This document shows positions 1-12,279 of a DNA stretch of 64,000 nucleotides, in pieces (the stretch's first letter is position 1; the number at the start of each line of letters is the position of its first letter). Under the pieces are notes generated by a model that saw nothing but the letters and a program-made list of their open reading frames with translations, was not told the DNA's origin and searched no databases. The translations under genes were made by a program, and so were the position numbers. This DNA is from Ricordea florida (lineage: Eukaryota; Cnidaria; Anthozoa; Corallimorpharia; Ricordeidae): contig OX453275.1 of assembly GCA_949710005.1 (NCBI GenBank), forward strand, positions 32,980,718 to 33,044,717, in the 5' to 3' direction.

Positions 1-1054
1 GGGCTGAATATAGTCTACAAAAAATACCGGTACTTAAGGATGGAGAATTACTGACATGTAGTCAACAGAAGCTGAAAGAAAATGAGAATAAAAAAAAACA
101 TGTCCAAATAATCATCTGTTAAAATGTCTTGCATCAAACAGTGGCACATTAGAGAACTGTAGTGTTTGTCAGGACTATGTTTTTCAAGAATTGTAGGAAT
201 GCTTGTTTCCTTGCTTACAGAGAAGTGACTCAAGTTTTGACTCGGGCTGTGAAAAGGTTGAACACAATCATAATAATTTAAGGACCCTCTTGATTGAGGA
301 GACAAAATAAATTTGTTTATTGTGTCCTCTCTTGGACTAAAAGTGGTAAGCAATAGGGTATTATGAGTCTGGCCTCACTCACACAATCCCATAGTAAAAG
401 TTGATGTGTGTAGGGCCAGACAGGTTGACGTGAGCTGGTCCAGAAAAAGCTGTCTGGCCCTAGTGCACTTGTAAGGCTTTGTTGTAAAAAAAAAACAACA
501 ACAACAACAAAAAACATAAAAAGAAAACAGAAATGAGAAAATAAGTCATGTATTTCGATGAATTGCAAATGTCTTGTTCTGACTCAAAACAATAAAGGAA
601 AAGTTTATATTGTAGAATCATTTTTGCTGTGCATGCTAGAACATCACTTCCTATTTAGAATGAAAACAAATTTTCAAAATTTTCAAAACTTAACCAGTGG
701 TCATATGATGAAATGCTTATTGACTCAGTCAGGTCAGCCTGGACTGGAAAATACTTGGCTCTCGTTCACAATGCACGGACCTGGCTACACACAGTCCATA
801 CATCATGACCTTTTGAACCTATCCTGCTCTCCTGCTCAGTCAATAAGCACAAATTATTACCTACACAAACTCTGATATTTTGCAGCAACCCTAAACAGCT
901 TTCTCCTAAATTAAATGAATACTATGCAGCCATTTCATCTGTGCTGAAATTGATACCTGGGTAAGTATTTACACTGTACACTTCAATGTTCTTTTACAAC
1001 CATATACTGCTATATCTAAATTACTTTCACTTAACATTATGTGTAAAGCATTCG
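1..1054. other. Downstream flank of UBE2S
   Basis: No coding exon is recognised here. The stretch lies 3' of the minus-strand UBE2S stop codon, so part of it is probably that gene's 3' UTR. A minus-strand AATAAA (tttatt on the plus strand, 316-321) is one possible poly(A) signal. A short A-rich and CAA-rich tract sits at 487-530. CpG is scarce, as in the UBE2S gene body. Confidence 0.4.
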
Positions 1055-3458
1055 TTAGAGTCTCTTAAGAGCTCTTTTCTTGTCTTTCTTTTTCTTATCC
1101 AATACTTTATCCCCAGCCCTTTTGATTCCTTGTGTAACTTCCACCTGGTCACTTTTTTCTGCAATTTCCACTTTACTTGTACGACCACTGTGTTTGGCAT
1201 GGATATCTGTCCACCACTGGGCCCGTTTTGAATAGTCATCATACTTCTCAAGTAAAAGTTTACCAGCCTCTTCATTTAATGCCGATTCAGGATTTGGAAC
1301 AATAAGAAGGCACTTGATTGTCTATCAACCAAGATATACAGAGAATAATATACACATAAGCACTAATTTAATTACACAAAATACAAGTACTGATATTATG
1401 CATAGATATAAACTAATTCTTCATAGTATTTTACATTTAACCCCAGATGACGGTCAAAAATATTATAAATCTACAGAAATCACAAGACAGTTATTTTTGT
1501 GAATCTCACGAGCATTCTGCAACACATTTTTTGGTATAAAAGCTCAATTCATTGTCAGAAAAGAGGATCCAACGGTGCTTGCCCATCGGGCAAGCTACGA
1601 TAAGAAAATGCTAGCCTGACAAGTCATTCCACTAGCCCCAGGCACTTTCGTCATGCCCTGAATGGGGTCACAAATATCAGAGACATCGAGAAATTGTTTT
1701 GAAGTTGAGAGTACAAGCATACCTTTACTGCACATATTGTAGATCTAGCTGTTAGAAAGTTTGCTGACTTACCAATAAAATATGTTTTACTCCAAGATCT
1801 GGCTTCCAGTCTTTCTTCAAAGTATTTACACATATTACTCCACTTCTGGCTACATTTGGATGGAATATTTTTGTCAAAAAGAACCCTAGAAGATAATACA
1901 AACAAAATAGATAATTAAAATGCACCATCATATTCAGAGCTTTCACTTTATATACAATGTCAAGCACACAAATGTAGCATTAACCAAATTAATCTGTTAC
2001 TGACCAAGCATGAGGTCAAGAGAAATAGGAATGCAAAAAAGAACAAGGCCAATCTCCAGCCGCCTTCACCAGACAAGCTTGGTCAATGAAGGATTTATTG
2101 CATGGCCATTTTGTTTTGTTTCATTTCATGGGACAATGAAGGAAATCCTGAGCAGGCAAGATATCTTGCCTACTCTTGGAACCAGCCATATAACAAGTAA
2201 TGGTAATAGGACTGAGTGGAGTCCAATTCGGTCTGAATCATACAAGTGATTAACAAAATCAGACGACCTGTGCAGCAGGAGTCTGAAAACAGATTCTGAC
2301 CACAACAGAATCACCTACAGATTTACCACTGCAGTTATGATATCACTTCATGTTCAATTATCTATCAATTTTAATTATCATCTCTTATTAGGGGAAAACC
2401 ACTTCATCTTTACCAGTGACAGGAGTGTATGCTTATTTAATCTTGGGCATTCCATGTACATATAACATTGCTTCTCTCTACAATAGCCAAGGGAAGTCTG
2501 TCTATCAAAATAACTTTATGGGTTAGCAGCTGATTAAATTTATAATTTTAAGATGGGACCACTACTGTACTTTTAAGTAATTCTTGCTCACCTAATTAAT
2601 AGAAGGGGTTCTCATATCAAATCATTTCTTTAGAGGCAATTAAGTTGTTCTTTGTCCAGTTATAAACTTAATCATAAGCAACGTAAGAAAGAAGAGTTTA
2701 ATTCGCAAGAAATTAAGAAAACGTCCGGGCAAAACTGGCAATTTTCTTGAATGTCGATAACTTTGTATAAAGTACACCAAAAGCTCAGCTGACAAAAGAA
2801 AAAACCAACAAACTTGATTCAAAAACAGGAAAGATATAAATCAAAGACGCAGTGCGTATGTTTGTATTAACAGTATATTTATAACTATTTAGAGCAAAGA
2901 AGGAAGAGAATCAAAAGCTTTCATTTGAAAGAAGTTGAAAAATCGTTTAATAAAGTGATCAACTAAACTTCATCGATAACAGACGATCTTACCTTTTGGC
3001 GGTGCTGAGGGGAAATCTTTACCAAGAACTAGTTTTACACGGAAAATACCTCCTTCATAAGGCGTACCAGCTGTAGCAAAACGATACAAATAATGGTTTA
3101 TGGAAGGGAAAGACATACAAAGATACTTATAGGGCCAGGGATGTTAGAAATACAAACGGTAATAGTGCCGGGGAGTCAACGTCCCTGCTCGAGTTACAAG
3201 GCAAAAATAAAGCTATAAATACATACTTGGTCCTTCGATCGTTGCCTCAATATCGGTTATATCCTTTTCGTTGATGTGCACTTTAATTCCTTCAGGAGGT
3301 TCACTCGTCAATTCTGTTAATTCCCTTGCAACTTGCTTGATAATTTGAGGAGACAAATTCTCCACGTTTGAGCTCGTCTGTTGTGGAATACAGAAAACGA
3401 TCAGTGGCTAAAATTATAAATCCAACAAACCACTTTTAAGGCAACATACCGAAGCCAT
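1055..3458 (-). CDS. UBE2S: Ubiquitin-conjugating enzyme E2 S
   Basis: Five coding exons, 3450-3458, 3227-3377, 2993-3070, 1773-1885 and 1055-1321, join in frame with GT-AG introns to give 205 aa (human about 222). UBE2S extends K11-linked ubiquitin chains on substrates of the anaphase-promoting complex (APC/C) during mitotic exit. The UBC fold covers roughly residues 10-155. The HPN motif is at 88-90 and the catalytic cysteine is Cys98 in [11 protein letters not shown] lysine-rich C-terminal extension ends KKRALKRL, the basic Leu-Arg type tail that docks on APC/C in this family (human ends LRRL). The tail separates UBE2S from other E2s. The start is set by ATG GCT TCG, a coding exon of only 9 nt, followed by a clean donor, and the next exon opens with the family N-terminus (SSNVENL). 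No lesions were seen. The family call is very secure; exon ends were read by eye. Confidence 0.97.
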
Positions 3459-5604
3459 TATTCAGCGATGTTTATACTTGGATATGTTCAGAAAACTGGA
3501 AATTATTTTGCATCAAAAGCAGAAGAACTGCAATCTAACGAAAAACGTTCAAAGATAGCTACCACTTATCCACCGTTGTGGTTGTTATTGTATGGACCAA
3601 TCAGAAGACAGGATCATTGACCGAGAGATACTGGACTTGATTTTCTTAGACGCGCTACAACCCGCTTTTTGATTGGTTGAAACCATCTTATTTATTTATG
3701 TAAAGTGCTAAAAGTGAAGGGTTCAATTTATAAGCCAAATGTCTCAATTGAAATATTTTATTGTGTTCTGAACACTTTTCCACTAATCAAATATTGACAT
3801 TTGTACTTAAGAGTTCTTCAAGATAGCGTCGATTCCGCTGCCAAGGTTTTGCAGGCGCTCGGTTATTTGGCTGAGAAACAATTTTGTCAGCGCAATAAAA
3901 CAGATCACAAAATGCGGTAGGGTGACTGGAATAACTGTTTCAAGAGGTATGAATTTTCGAGAGAATTTGACAATAATGTGAGATACACAGGGTTGAGTTT
4001 CTGAAAGGAGTCTTTAAATTACTGCGAGGCGCGGCCCACAGGCGAGCAGCAAACTAATCTTTGGTGTACCTGTGGCTTGTTGGGTTCCCTGCCTTATTTA
4101 TTCGAACAGTCTCGATTTGTGTTTGTCATGATGATTTTGAGCAAGAGTACGGCCAGTGGTGTCATCATAACTTAGATGCGCTTGGATCGATATTCAAACT
4201 TATTTGTTGCTAGAAGCATTCATCAAGGGCACGAACGATTTAGTGACATTTCACGAGGAAGACAATGTTCTTTTATGAGTTTTTCAGCGTTGGTTCGTGC
4301 TCAGAGATTGCCGATAATGGACCGCCCCAACCGTAACAAAAATAGTTTTTGAACACTCACACCAGATTAATCCTATATCAAGGCAATTTCACTCCCTAAG
4401 TCTCACAGCAACTATTATATACTGATTCTCCGTTGTCTCCGGTAACGACAACCGGTATCTGAGGTCTGAAATATATCAAAAGTCACTTTGAAGTTTAATC
4501 CACGCACTTACAATGTAGCAGAAAAACATCTATAACATTGTTGTTATTATTCGTGTTATTGACGTTTGATCCGATCGTGATTGACATTGTGACTGTATCC
4601 ATATTTACAGAGGTTTATCCAGCGAAGGCCAACAGCCAATCTCAATTTTCCGCTACCAAAACAAGCCATGCAGGACCAACAAAAACATCTTGAAAAGCCG
4701 GGCTTTCCACTTAATTCATGATCACAACCCATCACCCTCTATCCTCCAAGTCTGGATCCACCACTGCCATCCGTATATTCACTGTTGAAAATATTTTCAC
4801 TTTACAGATAAAAATATATGTAACGTAATAAATTCTAAAATAATGGAAATTCACCTAATAGAAAAAATTATGAAATCAATTATTCTACATTTACTGCCTA
4901 TGTTATGTTCTACTGCCAACACGTGCTCGCGCAGCATTATCATTACAGTCTGTAACTTCTAGTGTAGTCAATACATCTTCACTATAAAAAGGAAAACGTG
5001 ACGAGCTTCAACAGAAAAAGACTGGATTCTTGCTCTGTATATTTATCCGTTGAAAAAATTTTTACCAGAACGGGAAACAATTTCTCTTCAAAGGGTGCCC
5101 TTTGAGAAAAACATGTTTGTTGAAGGACTTTTGCATTCAGTTTGGATGTTTTCAGGTCTCTCAAGACACGCACGCCAAGAAAACATTACCATTCGCCTCA
5201 CCACACAATAGCAAACTTTTTTTCTTAAAATCATCTAGGCGGTACGAAGTTTCATCCCTTGTTGAGCACTTTTGTCACACGGATAAGCGTAGTTTTACAT
5301 TTCGAATGAAACTATCGAACGCGTAAAAAAATCCGACGTTTTTCCCTCAATAACAATTCTTTTTCTGCAACAAACAAATCAAGCATGCTAACAAATTCAG
5401 CCCGAAAGAAGCCGGTAAAACCACTTAACTTGTGTTCGCAGGAATTTGAGTTGGGCGCCATGCGGAAACTAAGAATACAGGAGCGACTCACTCTCTCTTC
5501 AGGAATACCCAACTCAAAAATATTAAACCGCTCTTCAACGTTTTTATTCCTGGGCGGGACTCTTATACAAAAACAGTTTTGCTTGCTGGTTTTCTGCGAT
5601 TTCG
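3459..5604. other. Intergenic DNA, UBE2S 5' flank
   Basis: The first few hundred bases must contain the UBE2S 5' UTR and promoter, read leftward; I see no TATA box I would defend. CpG is clearly more frequent here than inside UBE2S. No exon or domain-like reading frame was recognised in the rest. Confidence 0.4.
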
Positions 5605-5625
5605 ATATATACATACATACATACA

Positions 5626-5673
<48 letters not shown>
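5605..5673. repeat. (ATAC)n-(AT)n microsatellite
   Basis: About eleven tandem ATAC units run directly into about ten AT units. It is a compound simple repeat and is probably length-polymorphic. Confidence 0.95.
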
Positions 5674-5771
5674 AAAAACGGTTATAAAATGCCTCAAGCC
5701 AACAAAGAATGCCACTGCGTCAGGAGGATCAATGAAGATTCACAGTCCAAGCCTCACCACAAAAATGAATT

Positions 5772-5970
5772 TAAAAACGTTAGATAAAGCAAGGACGGAC
5801 AACTTCTGACGATAAAAAAGTTAAAAAGTTAAAAATTTAATAGAAAAAACGTTTCGGTCTTTCTTTCAGCTGTAACTGACGAAGGTCTAAGACCGAAACG
5901 TTTTTTCTATTAAATTTTTAACTTTTTTATCGTCAGAAGTTGTCCGTCCTTGCTTTATCTAACGTTTTTA
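5772..5970. mobile_element. Foldback (MITE-like) element with long inverted arms
   Basis: Arms 5772-5860 and 5890-5970 are reverse complements over their whole length except for an extra 8 bases in the left arm, a duplicated GTTAAAAA. The loop is 29 nt. The right arm ends directly in a TA microsatellite, so any target-site duplication is masked. No coding capacity. The loop edge carries CTGACGA, then a short GGTC/GACC hairpin, then GAAACG, which resembles part of a hammerhead ribozyme core (see findings). Confidence 0.85.
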
Positions 5971-5993
5971 TATATATATATATATATATATAT
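5970..5993. repeat. (TA)n microsatellite
   Basis: About eleven TA units abut the right arm of the foldback element. Confidence 0.9.
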
Positions 5994-6513
5994 TACTGTC
6001 TGGCTGACTGAGTTTAAAAACATACCTTGCTGGTACGATTATCGCATTCCTGCAGAGCCACACAGCCAAAACGCAACAGAATTCTTCTAATTCTCACATG
6101 AAAAATACTTCACACTGGTCCAGACAATAATAACAATAATAATAGTCATTTACACTTATATAGGGCATTGTCCATAAAAATGCTCGATTGCGCTTCTCAT
6201 AAGTCCTTAAAATAATAACTAATTTAAATATATAGAAGTATATGCAAATAAAAATAGATAGCTATTCATGAAAAACCTGGGAAATTAAAAATGTTTTCAG
6301 TTTCATTTTAAAAGTTAATAAATTCATGGTCATAAATGATCAGTACACTCCAAAAACCCTCAGACAGTCTGCGTGGATTGTAACTATTGTAAGTTGCTAG
6401 TTACAATGCGCAAACCAAACAAAGCTTTGCCAGAGCACTTTATTTCTTATCTTATGTTTCTGTAGTAAGTATCTTCCAAAACTTGCTGGAACTGCTGAGT
6501 CTACACATGAATT
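5994..6513. other. Intergenic, possible old repeat
   Basis: No gene seen. At 6124-6210 there is an AAT-rich start followed by a phrase (acttatatagggc) similar to one common in dispersed invertebrate repeats. I could not define its borders. Confidence 0.3.
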
Positions 6514-6672
6514 GGCTAAATTACCGTATAACTCCATACCTCATTATGCATGCTTATTTTGCGGGTCACTGATACACGAGTAAACATTTCTTTGTCACTT
6601 TTTCGAAGAACGAAACCGCACTACCACTACAGCATGCATAATGAAGTATGGCGTGATATGGAAATCTAGTCC
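6514..6672. mobile_element. Short foldback MITE, 'cattatgcatgc' family, copy 1
   Basis: Inverted ends pair a left side containing ccatacctcattatgcatgc with a right side containing gcatgcataatgaagtatgg, then ggaaatctag. Related copies occur at 36545-36682, 53466-53620, 54870-54975 and 55039-55152. The shared layout is an outer ggctagattt/aaatctagcc type end and an inner cattatgcatgc palindromic arm. It is non-coding and probably non-autonomous. Confidence 0.75.
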
Positions 6673-7474
6673 ATGAATTTTTACTGTTATTTTTAAATAT
6701 ACTTGTTTTCAATAAGTTTAAATAATGATATGTCTAAGATTATGAACTCGGCAAGAAAAGATCTTCCTGCAAAATTAAACCAGATTGGACCTCATGGCAG
6801 AGATCTCATGTATATATCCACCACTAGTCCCATTGTATGTAGTTTTCCTTTACTGTCAGAGATATCATGTATTTACCCACCACGAGTCCCCTGTACGTGA
6901 TTACATAGTACGTTGACGTAATTGAATGGTGCCTTGAATAATTTAACGTGCCTTACGTAGTTGGGGACTTTTGGTGGGTATATACATGAGATCTTTCCCG
7001 ACCTCGTTGAGTTTTTATTCGAACACTCTAGCCGGAAATTCCGGAAAGTCATCAGAAAGTTTAATGGACAGCAGCGAGTAGGAACTTCTCGGGTCATGTT
7101 GTATTGGGCGGTAAAAAAGCTTGACAAGGCTAGCTATTCGAAAAAGAAAGGTTAGGCAAAGGAGTTGTAGACTGCTAGCAGTCTCTTTCCTTTCCTGGCC
7201 TAGCTTGCGACGGGAATAAAAGAACGCGAGCGGCGAAGCCGTGAGCCTACTGGAGATTCGCCGGCGGTTCTGTCTCGCCCCATTCCCTTCTCGTTTATTT
7301 CCCTCATTTGCATAATAACAAAGTAACTTTTCCTGTTGCGCGGATTTCAGGAACAAAAACAGACTACTCGTACGTAGTCTAAACGATTCTAAAAGATTCA
7401 AACGTCTTTAACCCTTTCACTGTTAAGATCGAATATAAATTCTCCTGAGTAAGTGCTATAGAGTTTCTTATGTT
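6673..7474. other. Intergenic, no gene recognised
   Basis: A phrase close to gagatctcatgtatata recurs in degenerate form on both strands between 6799 and 6995, suggesting an old inverted or tandem duplication. No exon was recognised. Confidence 0.3.
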
Positions 7475-7477
7475 TTA

Positions 7478-7763
7478 GGGACGGACCATTAGAAAAGTGA
7501 TGGGGGGGGGGGTGGGGAATTTTCAGCTTGCACGAATTTTTTTTTTCGCTCACTGCTTTTGCAGGAATTTTTTTTTTCAGGTGAACCTCTCTGCACGAAT
7601 TTTTTTTACTACGTGTGAAAAAGTCACAATTGGACCTTCCTTCTGCATGCATTTTTTTTTTTACCGTCTTCTTTGCATGAATTTTTTTTTTTTGGCATTT
7701 TGCCTTGCATGAATTTTTTTTTGTTTCCCCCCCTCCCCCATCACTTTTCTAATGGTCCGTCCC
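7478..7763. mobile_element. PIF/Harbinger-like MITE with TTA target duplication
   Basis: The 286-bp element is bounded by inverted repeats starting GGGACGGACCATTAGAAAAG and ending with the reverse complement. Each end is flanked by TTA (7475-7477 and 7764-7766). A 3-bp TWA duplication is the PIF/Harbinger signature. The interior is a series of degenerate units of the form (c/g)aattttttttt on one strand, with G-runs inside the left end and C-runs inside the right. No transposase is encoded, so it is non-autonomous. Confidence 0.85.
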
Positions 7764-7766
7764 TTA

Positions 7767-9063
7767 GTTTGGAGAATTTGGTGGTTGATCTATTTAGCAT
7801 CCTAGTTAATCATGTTCTCAAATCTTTTCATTTGATTGTGAGGTAATGTATTGGGGTTATAAGGAAACCTGTAACACTGAAAGCAATTAACGGTAGTGAA
7901 ACTTACTCGTTAGATAAGGTATTTTCTGTCCTTCAATTCTCGCCGACGCTGGACCAGTTTTCAAGTAGGTCTAGCTCCTTTATATTTGACAAGAATGTTG
8001 TTTGGCAGAATTTCAAGAGTGAATTTTTGGACCGCACTGAGTACTTAAACAGCTGGAATGATTGCTAATTGAACCATAACAATTGTCAATCACCTAAATC
8101 AATACGTCTGGTTTAAAAACGTCTCCCATTTAGAAAATTAATCCGAGTTACCTGACCTCCTTAAAATTGGGGTCACGAGCGCATTTTTGTGAGGAGTGTA
8201 TTAGATAATTTTGATGCCGAGATAAACCTCACAAGTTGTCTCGTTCCAAGGCGACCACAACTTGTTTTGGTCAAATGTAAAGTTCTACAGTTCTGTACCT
8301 AGTAATGGTCACGGACCACTTGCCTTGCCTTCATTGAGAACTGTTTACCTAAAGACTCACCTCCTAATTTTTGATTAAGCGTACTTGCAAAAGTTAAATC
8401 AGAAATATGGTGACTACGGGACAGGAGAACTGAGAATGAAAAACCCTGCCATAAGACCAGCCGAGGCCGGCTATCCAATGAAAAATATCTGATCAAAAGA
8501 GGATGATCCTCTAACTATAAAAACATTACGAAAGAGGTGTTTTTTTTATATTTGGTTTTGTTGTTGCATTTGTTGTTCATTATGGCGACTGAATGTAGCT
8601 AATAACTTTTAAACGGAAACTTTTGATCCTACACAGAAAAGATGCGAGCTTATATGCGAGAAGCCTATCCGACGAGTGAGTCCAGTTTGTTCTTGTGAAA
8701 AAGAAAAAAAACGTTGTAGACGAAGTTATCAATTTCTTTGGAAAGACGTAACGTAATTTATTTCCCTGAAAAAAAAAACTTTAAAATATAGTAATAATAT
8801 ATATGTAGCACATTAAATGAAAACTTGCTTGCACAGTCTCCTGCCTACAACTGAGCTCTTGGATTCACCGCTTCAACGAGGATTCACCGCTTGAATTGAA
8901 AGAACTTCCACTTTGCGTAATTTCCCCAAAAAATATTTTGGTCAAATTTCTCACAGTGTCAAACGTACTGCAGCAGCGAGGCTATGCGATGACAGTCAGT
9001 TTTGAAAAGGGGAATAAAACGAAACTTGCGGTTGGACAAAATTGTTGTTTTATAAATATCGTT
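7767..9063. other. Intergenic, nothing recognised
   Basis: Read on both strands; no exon with family similarity, no RNA gene and no clearly bounded repeat was recognised. CpG frequency is ordinary for the window. Confidence 0.35.
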
Positions 9064-9135
9064 GTGGTTGCTCTTATGTGCACCGGTATCGCAAGGTCAT
9101 GAGTTCGAATCCCGTTCAAGCCCGAATTTTTTCTT
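9064..9135 (+). repeat. tRNA-derived SINE fragment
   Basis: It contains a B-box-like gagttcgaatccc within gcaaggtcatgagttcgaa, followed by a CCCGTTCAAGCC tail. A related sequence lies on the minus strand at 21290-21420. It cannot fold into a complete tRNA. Confidence 0.6.
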
Positions 9136-9227
9136 TGTAACTGACTGTGTTGCTTACATCAGTAACTGCGAGAATCTGTGATTTATAAAATATCTTTCTA
9201 CCGCCGTGCACATATATGAAATTCTCA

Positions 9228-9251
9228 AATATATATATATATATATATATA
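9228..9251. repeat. (AT)n microsatellite
   Basis: About twelve AT units. Confidence 0.9.
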
Positions 9252-12200
9252 TTGTTTCATAACTCAAATCGCGGTGGGATAAATGAGCGTTCTGATCCTT
9301 TCCAACATTACTAAATACAATTACAAAATTATAGTGAGCATGAACAAAATATAATTGCCAAAAATAGATTCTAAACTTTTTCGAGGCAAACTGCTTCCTT
9401 TTGATAGCCATGACAAGCGGAACAGTTTCGGCGATAACAAATTTGGTTCTACGCATCATTGATCAGGATATCTATTTATGAGATACGACTCAATAAGTGA
9501 CCTCTTCTTTGAGTTTCAGCTAGGTCTCTCGCAACCGAAAAATATCAGTACGTGAACCGATGTCTCTTTTCGCTACTTAAATATTCATTAAGGCAGGTAA
9601 CCTTTAGACAACGAAATATAAAGTTCTTTTAAGCGAATTCGCTCCGTTAAAGAAATCATTCCATTCAAATCCGAAATAACGTGTTTAACATGAAATTCCT
9701 TCCTAACTGTAGCTGTTCCCGAGCGATCGTTATGTCTTGTAAAATTGGCATATGTTTCCCGCTAAAAATTTATCTGTTAAGACGTTTGAAAACCTCTTTG
9801 TCTATTTTCGTTCCAAATTTTCATGGAAAAAGTAAACGTTGGATTTATTGTCTTGTTTTAATCAGTTAAATCGAAACTTCATTGTCATCGCAGTGGTTTT
9901 TTCTGGGGTTTTTGTAAATGCCGGACGCGTAAATAATTCAGTTTATAGGATAATAACATTTTCAAGCATTTTCAGGACTTAACTGTAACAAGAAACTTGT
10001 GAAATGATATACATGCAAACGATAACGGACTGAAAATGAAATTCGAATAAGTACTTTGACCGACAAAACTCCCAACTGCGACATATAATGAATTTGAAAG
10101 AAGAAGCGCCGTTAGTATGCCTTTCAGTTAACGACATGAATTCATGTATGTTCGTTCTGTCTCTCATAACGACTGGACAGCTTATGAATAACTGATCAAA
10201 ACAAATGTTGTAACCACCTTGAAATACTAAAAATCTGTCGAAAATGCGGCCGTTTTTCGTCCAGGCTTAGGTTTTCCTGAAAACCTGAGAACCCAATATG
10301 ACTCTTACGTGTCCTTCGTAAATTCGCTCACGTTTGTCTCAATTGAACCTTCGCAGTTTTGGTTGAAATAAACATTTCAGCTTTTAAGAACGAAAGAAAA
10401 AAGACCCGAATTTTAATTTCGGTATTGTTCTGTTCAGTAAATTTGTAACCTCCGGTTTAAGGCTTGCGGTGATGGAACAGTGAAACGAGACAACTTACGC
10501 AAAAAAATCTTATTTTTGCTCCAAAGAAAATTTTGGCTACCAGAAGAAATGTTTCAATAGTCGAATAAAGATAAAAAACATGTTTTAAAAACTAAAACAC
10601 GCTTATACGTCGCAGCTGCCAGATTCTGCGCTACCGGGTCAGTAATTTGTTTGTTTCTGTCATCATGATTTTCGTATGTAGCTGCGCATATGTTGGCAAA
10701 CCTTTTCGTTTTGCTAAGGCGAATGCCATTTCCAGCAGTTTTTAAACTATTTTGGAACACATGTGAAGTATGGTCTAATTTAACACTGAAGACTATTTTT
10801 CCCACAAGGATTTAGTCGCAAAGGTAACAAGCGATCTTTCTGTTTCATTTTATGGCGTTTTGTTTCAGTTTAGCGTCAACTGAGATGGCCAATGGAAAGG
10901 AAATAAAAAACACTGTTCAAAGAGTTTCATTGTTGGCGGCGTTCATCTTTCCGTCCAGAGCAGTCATTCATTCGCATTTTTCATTTGTAACGTAAAATTT
11001 TTTCATATTTTTCATGCAAGTCGTAACTAGCGAGACACAATTCTAACACTAAGAATGAACGATGACAGATGTTCCTCTCATGAGGTGCTCTGTGTTATGA
11101 TTGGCTGTTAACCTGACCTTTCTGGAGATTCGGGTTAAGATGCTCGGCCGATAAGATGGCGCCGGAAGAATTCGGTTCGAATTAAGCGAATAGCGAGAAC
11201 GTATAAATAGTTTTTGTTTTGTCTATGAACAATTCGAAAAGAGACGTTTCTGGACAGCGTACAAAAAATTTAAGTGGCTTCGATAACCGTGCCTTTTGAA
11301 GCATGCACTAGATGAACCACGAATAGCAGACTTATGAATTGACCGAGTGGATGCACTTGCTCCAAATACCAGGTACCTTCAGTTTTAGAATTTGCGACTT
11401 TCGCTGTCAATAATTTACGACCAGATTTTCATTTGTATTTTGAGTGGTAGGAAAACCAGGTACTCTTAACTGTTTTTCGGTGTGGCCCTATAGAAAACGA
11501 ACCCTCTGCAGGTAGTAGCGTAGCAAACTTTTAATTTCTCCATTTTTGATTCCTTAATAAACTCGCCAACAAACAGTCAAAATTGGAAACTAAATTCGTA
11601 TTTTCTGACACGATCTCTAAAATATTAGTTGGGTTATTCTATGAACCAAAAGAAGGAAAGAATTCGCAATTACTTTGACTACATAATAGTAATATTCATT
11701 GGCACAAAGTGTGAACTTACAATGACTTCCGGTACGATTAGAAACGCGATTCTAAATACGAGAAACTGTTGCTATGAAGATCGGCGCAGAAAATTTCGAC
11801 ACTTTTTCGAAGAGGCATCATATCAGTGTCCCTTCAGTTACAACGAAAACCCTGTAGATTTCCCCATGCCAGAAAAAAAGATCGCCGGGGTAATGTCTGA
11901 AGAATTGGTAAAAACCGATTTTAACCTGCTTCTGATCAAAATTAACGACTGTAGCATGGCGAAGCTGATTTTGGTGATTTTACATCGATGCTCCCCAAAA
12001 TAGAAACACGCTCTAGAGATAAAACGCACGCATTAAATGTTGCTGAACAACAACAGGGTGGTACAGCCTTTTCGCAACTGGTAGGCCGAATTTGACATGG
12101 CATTTCCGCTAAATTCCCAATTGAAAACTATCCGACATTTATGTATCAAATTTCCCTGTTGTGTTAATTTGTCTGTTTCTACAATGAGTACAACCCTCGC

Positions 12201-12279
12201 GCAGAAACGAAATAAGCAACTCATTTTGTACAAACGCTGACAAACCGAACTTGCTGTCGAATGTAGGCAGAGATTTTTA
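9252..12279. other. Intergenic, one unexplained open frame
   Basis: No known domain. A 124-codon frame at 11629-12003 (+) is the longest open stretch here. Its product has no motif I recognise and no splice-compatible partner exon, so I do not call it a gene. The rest is unique-looking sequence with ordinary CpG content. Confidence 0.3.

Noticed and set aside
5772-5970. Calling a functional hammerhead ribozyme
   Set aside because: The conserved core is only partly met: an extra A precedes stem II and no stem I pairs around the putative cleavage site. Kept only as a hypothesis.
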